A DNA stretch of 7,462 nt, taken from Candidatus Altarchaeota archaeon (GTDB lineage: Archaea > Altiarchaeota > Altiarchaeia > IMC4 > QMZM01). Shown piece by piece: positions 5,905 through 7,462 of the stretch (positions within the stretch are counted from its first letter, which is position 1; each line of letters begins with the position of its first letter). Where the stretch lies: assembly GCA_018897475.1 (NCBI GenBank), contig JAHIKS010000056.1, positions 1-7,462 of the forward strand, read 5' to 3'. A program made the translations under genes and the position numbers. Below the pieces are notes generated by a model, which had not been told where the DNA came from, did not search any database, and saw only the letters and a list, made by a program, of their open reading frames with translations.

Positions 5905-5916
5905 AATACAAATATA
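5905..5916 (+). promoter_or_regulatory. promoter element of the ribbon-helix-helix-like gene
   Basis: AATACAAATATA is identical to the element before the transposase, here starting 34 bases before the ATG at 5939. The AT-rich core is at TATA distance and no Shine-Dalgarno site is present, so the message is probably leaderless. ATACAA words at 5906-5911 and 5922-5927 are inverted relative to the TTGTAT pair on the transposase side. Confidence 0.55.
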
Positions 5917-5938
5917 TTCATATACAACAATAACTAAA

Positions 5939-6136
5939 ATGGCTGGACGACCAAAAGGCGATAACGGGGACTCTGTGAGTTTTGCAATTTATTTGAAAAC
6001 ACGGATTCTATTAGACGAACTAAGGCACGGTTATCTGAAGAAGGGAGAGAGCAAGGCGCTGAAGGAGATAGCCCACGATGCGATAGAGGAATACGCTAAG
6101 AGAATGAAAAGTCCCATACTCAAAGTGAGTATATAA
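5939..6136 (+). CDS. probable ribbon-helix-helix DNA-binding protein
   Basis: A 65-residue basic protein. A GRPKGDNGD lead (3-11) is followed by a likely beta strand (SVSFAIYL, 12-19), a first helix (about 20-35) and a second helix (about 38-55). This order and length fit a ribbon-helix-helix (Arc/CopG-like) repressor, although I see no diagnostic identical motif, so the fold call is by pattern. Its promoter shares a 12-bp element and mirrored TTGTAT/ATACAA words with the transposase promoter on the other strand. The simplest idea is that it represses both itself and the transposase. Its codon use and GC content are closer to the transposase than to the AT-rich genes after it, suggesting that it belongs to the element's core. 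A DNA-bending accessory factor is another possibility. Confidence 0.65.
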   Translation: MAGRPKGDNGDSVSFAIYLKTRILLDELRHGYLKKGESKALKEIAHDAIEEYAKRMKSPILKVSI

Positions 6137-6174
6137 GTACTTCTAAGCTAAGATATAATATCTACAATTTAAAA

Positions 6175-6423
6175 ATGAGATTTTTATCACTAACTAATGA
6201 AGAAAAAAAGTTTTTGCTTGGGTCGTTAGGTTATTTATTAGACGACAAAAACACCATACTTGATTCTAACGGAGTTCCTCATCTATGTCCATATACTAAT
6301 AAAGAGGTTAAACTAGATAATGCATCTATATTACCCGGTTCTACAATTGTAATGACTACCTCTGCCTTTACTCTAGCAGAATATGTAACTGAGAACTTAG
6401 AGGATGACGCCGATTCCCATTAG
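6175..6423 (+). CDS. 82-aa protein of unknown function
   Basis: An 82-residue protein that I do not recognise. The N-terminal part looks helical (LTNEEKKFLLGSLGYLLDD, 6-24), the middle has a proline- and cysteine-containing turn (GVPHLCPYTNKEVKL, 33-47), then a hydrophobic strand-like stretch (SILPGSTIVMTTSAFT, 51-66) and an acidic tail (ENLEDDADSH). With only one cysteine, a zinc site is unlikely. It has no obvious membrane segment. It starts 38 bases after the regulator-like gene and could be cotranscribed with it; AT-rich sequence at 6131-6159 could also be a promoter. Its last 20 bases overlap the next gene, which suggests that the two products work together, in the style of a two-gene module. 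The acidic tail would suit an antitoxin or chaperone-like partner, but this is only a guess. Confidence 0.6.
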   Translation: MRFLSLTNEEKKFLLGSLGYLLDDKNTILDSNGVPHLCPYTNKEVKLDNASILPGSTIVMTTSAFTLAEYVTENLEDDADSH

Positions 6424-7186
6424 CGAATTGGTGGAAGCTGCTGGAAAACTGGGAGTATATGAATTAATAATATATGCTACTTCTCTGAGAGTTACTGACA
6501 AACTATCGAAAAAAGGCCTAGAGTATCTTGAAAATAGAGTTGAGGAGCTATGGTGTGAATTAAGATATAAAAAAGAGTTGGGATTTACACCCTCATTAAA
6601 TTTAGCAAATAGCATTAACTCAAGTAAAAAATCAAATAACTATGTCAGATTTAAACAATGTGTTGGTAAGCATTGGTCACTGGGCCTAATCAAAGTGGGG
6701 CTTCATTTAATGGATTTGACTGAAGACGGTCAACATGAACTGATTAATCAGATTAAAAGTGAAATGTCCCACCGCTATCCAAAAAGGGCAATGAAGGTCA
6801 TAAATATTGCAAGTTCTGGGGCTCTTCCTGCATTAATAACATATATCAGCAAAGTTCAACATGAGGAAGCTCTATCAAATAAATTATGTGCGTGTCGTTT
6901 TGAAGAGTTCTTGGATAACTGGGAGAATATGACAATATGGATAAAATCTGGTATGAGTAAAGAAGATGTAGATGGGGATATAACTGCTAAAATTGTTAAG
7001 AATGAACCAGAAATCTTAGTTTTTGCAATAGGTGAAAATGCTAAAAGGCCTGCCTCTAAAGCGATTGCTTCGCTTAAGAATGAGCAAATACTACGAAGAA
7101 ATGGATATATGATGTACCTTATTCCAAAAACTAATAGACTTGGCGTTCCTATCTCTGTTTGGGCCATATATAAATTTAAAGAGTAA
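6404..7186 (+). CDS. 260-aa protein of unknown function (cargo gene)
   Basis: A 260-residue protein, apparently intact, not recognised. Residues 1-60 look mostly helical and mixed-charge. Residues 63-125 are basic (SSKKSNNYVRFKQCVGKHWS and HRYPKRAMK). A short cysteine pair (C162-x-C164) follows in the middle. The C-terminal third (about 195-258) alternates strands and basic helices, including EPEILVFAIGENAKRPASKA (201-220) and a final strand-rich WAIYKFKE. There are no signal peptide, membrane helices or textbook catalytic motifs that I can name. It overlaps the 82-aa gene by 20 bases and ends 17 bases before the right-end repeat cluster, so it is the last cargo gene. Codon use is AT-rich, unlike the transposase. 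Candidates include a nucleic-acid binding effector or one half of a toxin-antitoxin or defence pair; none is demonstrated. Confidence 0.7.
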   Translation: MTPIPISELVEAAGKLGVYELIIYATSLRVTDKLSKKGLEYLENRVEELWCELRYKKELGFTPSLNLANSINSSKKSNNYVRFKQCVGKHWSLGLIKVGLHLMDLTEDGQHELINQIKSEMSHRYPKRAMKVINIASSGALPALITYISKVQHEEALSNKLCACRFEEFLDNWENMTIWIKSGMSKEDVDGDITAKIVKNEPEILVFAIGENAKRPASKAIASLKNEQILRRNGYMMYLIPKTNRLGVPISVWAIYKFKE

Positions 7187-7203
7187 TTAGGCGCTGTAAT
7201 TAT

Positions 7204-7254
7204 GACTTTATTAGCAACATTCCGACTTTATTAGCAGAAGCGACTTTGTTAGCA
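7204..7254 (+). repeat. right-end cluster of three 13-bp motifs
   Basis: GACTTTATTAGCA occurs exactly at 7204-7216 and 7224-7236, and as GACTTTGTTAGCA at 7242-7254, all on the plus strand with start-to-start spacing of 20 and 18 bases. The third copy is part of the terminal inverted repeat. Spacing near two helical turns would place bound proteins on one face of the DNA, as expected for transposase binding sites. There is no gene between 7187 and 7284. Confidence 0.75.
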
Positions 7255-7259
7255 AAGCC
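7240..7259 (-). repeat. right terminal inverted repeat
   Basis: Read on the minus strand from 7259 it is GGCTTTGCTAACAAAGTCGC, matching the left end at 17 of 20 positions. Its first seven bases equal the start of the IS903 inverted repeat as I remember it (GGCTTTGTTG), which is the basis for suggesting an IS5/IS4-superfamily link. Confidence 0.75.
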
Positions 7260-7268
7260 GGTTCTGAG
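7260..7268 (+). repeat. right 9-bp target-site duplication
   Basis: GGTTCTGAG, identical to 3893-3901 and directly abutting the right inverted repeat. It is followed outside the element by GGCTTTG, which is the same heptamer as the element's own right terminus read inward. Confidence 0.75.
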
Positions 7269-7275
7269 GGCTTTG
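7269..7275 (+). repeat. possible left terminus of a second insertion sequence
   Basis: GGCTTTG begins directly after the right duplication and lies 9 bases before the stop codon of the truncated transposase at 7285. A transposase ending this close to a GGCTTTG terminus is typical insertion-sequence layout. The other end is outside the window, so the terminus cannot be confirmed. Confidence 0.35.
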
Positions 7276-7284
7276 AGACATAAT

Positions 7285-7462
7285 TCACGCATCCCATACC
7301 TCAACAGTCAATATCTCCTCCAGGTGCTTTAGGTAGCATAACCTTTTGAGGTTGTAGTCACATACTCGAGCGAAGACCTCTTGTTTTCTTCGCTGTTTTA
7401 TCCGCCTTCGCAGAGGGATGGGAAAATCTCTTTTGAATGCAGAGAAAACGCTCTCGGATATC
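7285..7462 (-). CDS. second DDE transposase, C-terminal fragment (runs off window)
   Basis: The last 58 codons of a frame reading in from the right edge (first full codon at 7461). It begins ISESVFSAFKRDF, in which E3 and K10 keep the E(6)K spacing of IS4/IS5-type transposases. It continues with a basic stretch (PLRRRIKQRRKQE, 16-28) and the hallmark FARVCDYNLKRLCYLKHLEE (30-49) helix found after the catalytic glutamate. It differs clearly from the transposase at 4547, so it belongs to a different element. The frame is open to the window edge and may be complete beyond it; whether the gene is intact cannot be seen. Confidence 0.65.
   Translation of the reverse strand, partial: ISESVFSAFKRDFPIPLRRRIKQRRKQEVFARVCDYNLKRLCYLKHLEEILTVEVWDA

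Larger units (their letters stand above)
3902..7259. mobile_element. 3358-bp transposon with SWIM-DDE transposase and cargo genes
   Basis: The segment is bounded by imperfect 20-bp inverted repeats (3902-3921 and 7240-7259, 17 of 20 matching) and flanked by identical 9-bp duplications, GGTTCTGAG. It carries one transposase, a divergent small regulator-like gene, three small membrane-protein genes and an overlapping pair of unknown genes. The termini begin GGC(G/T)TTG. The bacterial element IS903 (IS5 family) has ends starting GGCTTTGTTG and also makes 9-bp duplications, so an IS5/IS4-superfamily relationship is plausible. Typical insertion sequences of that group are 1-1.5 kb with only the transposase, so about 2 kb here looks like cargo. 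The transposase and both ends appear intact, so the element may be recent or still active. Boundaries rest on sequence matches read by eye. Confidence 0.75.

Noticed and set aside
6856..7167. Minus-strand 103-codon frame within the 260-aa gene
   Set aside because: It is antisense to a longer frame that is coupled to the upstream gene, and it has no promoter-like sequence of its own.
7204..7254. The 13-bp repeats as a small CRISPR array or replication iterons
   Set aside because: Repeats are too short with 5-7 base gaps and no Cas genes; no Rep protein is seen and matching copies at the other end fit transposon ends.
3892..7271. CGGTTCTGAGGGC direct repeats as attL/attR of a site-specific integrase
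   Set aside because: No tyrosine or serine recombinase and no tRNA gene is present, whereas inverted repeats sit directly inside the duplications and a DDE transposase is encoded, which explains the repeats better.

Overview
The window is archaeal. It encodes a transcription factor B (zinc ribbon plus two cyclin folds), a soluble RCK/TrkA-type potassium-channel subunit and a Thi4-type thiazole synthase with the archaeal active-site histidine. Several genes also have a TATA-like box about 25-30 bases before the start codon and no Shine-Dalgarno site, the pattern of leaderless archaeal transcripts. The sequence does not fix the lineage further. The chromosomal genes are moderately GC-rich, and parts of the right half are clearly AT-rich.

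Left half (1-3890), chromosomal backbone. A minus-strand operon runs argB - thi4 - small zinc ribbon - DUF1805 protein, with each junction overlapping by 1-8 bases. It joins arginine biosynthesis and thiamine thiazole synthesis to two small proteins of unknown role. argB is divergent from trkA, and one palindromic TATA sequence sits at promoter distance from both start codons. trkA converges on tfb with an 11-base gap. tfb, unlike its neighbours, has a clear Shine-Dalgarno site.

Right half (3893-7268), a mobile element. A 3358-bp segment (3902-7259) is bounded by imperfect 20-bp terminal inverted repeats (17 of 20 matching, beginning GGCKTTGCTAAC) and by identical 9-bp flanking repeats, GGTTCTGAG. 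Six copies of a 13-bp motif near GACTTTATTAGCA lie at the ends, three per side. Inside are: three tightly packed small membrane-protein genes (72, 47 and 54 aa), the second with a glycine zipper; a DDE transposase with an N-terminal SWIM-type zinc finger; a divergent small gene, probably a ribbon-helix-helix regulator, whose promoter repeats a 12-bp element of the transposase promoter; and an overlapping pair of unrecognised genes (82 and 260 aa). I read it as a transposon with cargo. The cargo function cannot be named from sequence; membrane-acting or defence/addiction roles are hypotheses only.

Right edge (7269-7462). Outside the right duplication the sequence GGCTTTG repeats the element's terminal heptamer. 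It is followed by the C-terminal 58 codons of a second DDE transposase on the minus strand, which suggests a neighbouring second insertion sequence that runs out of the window.
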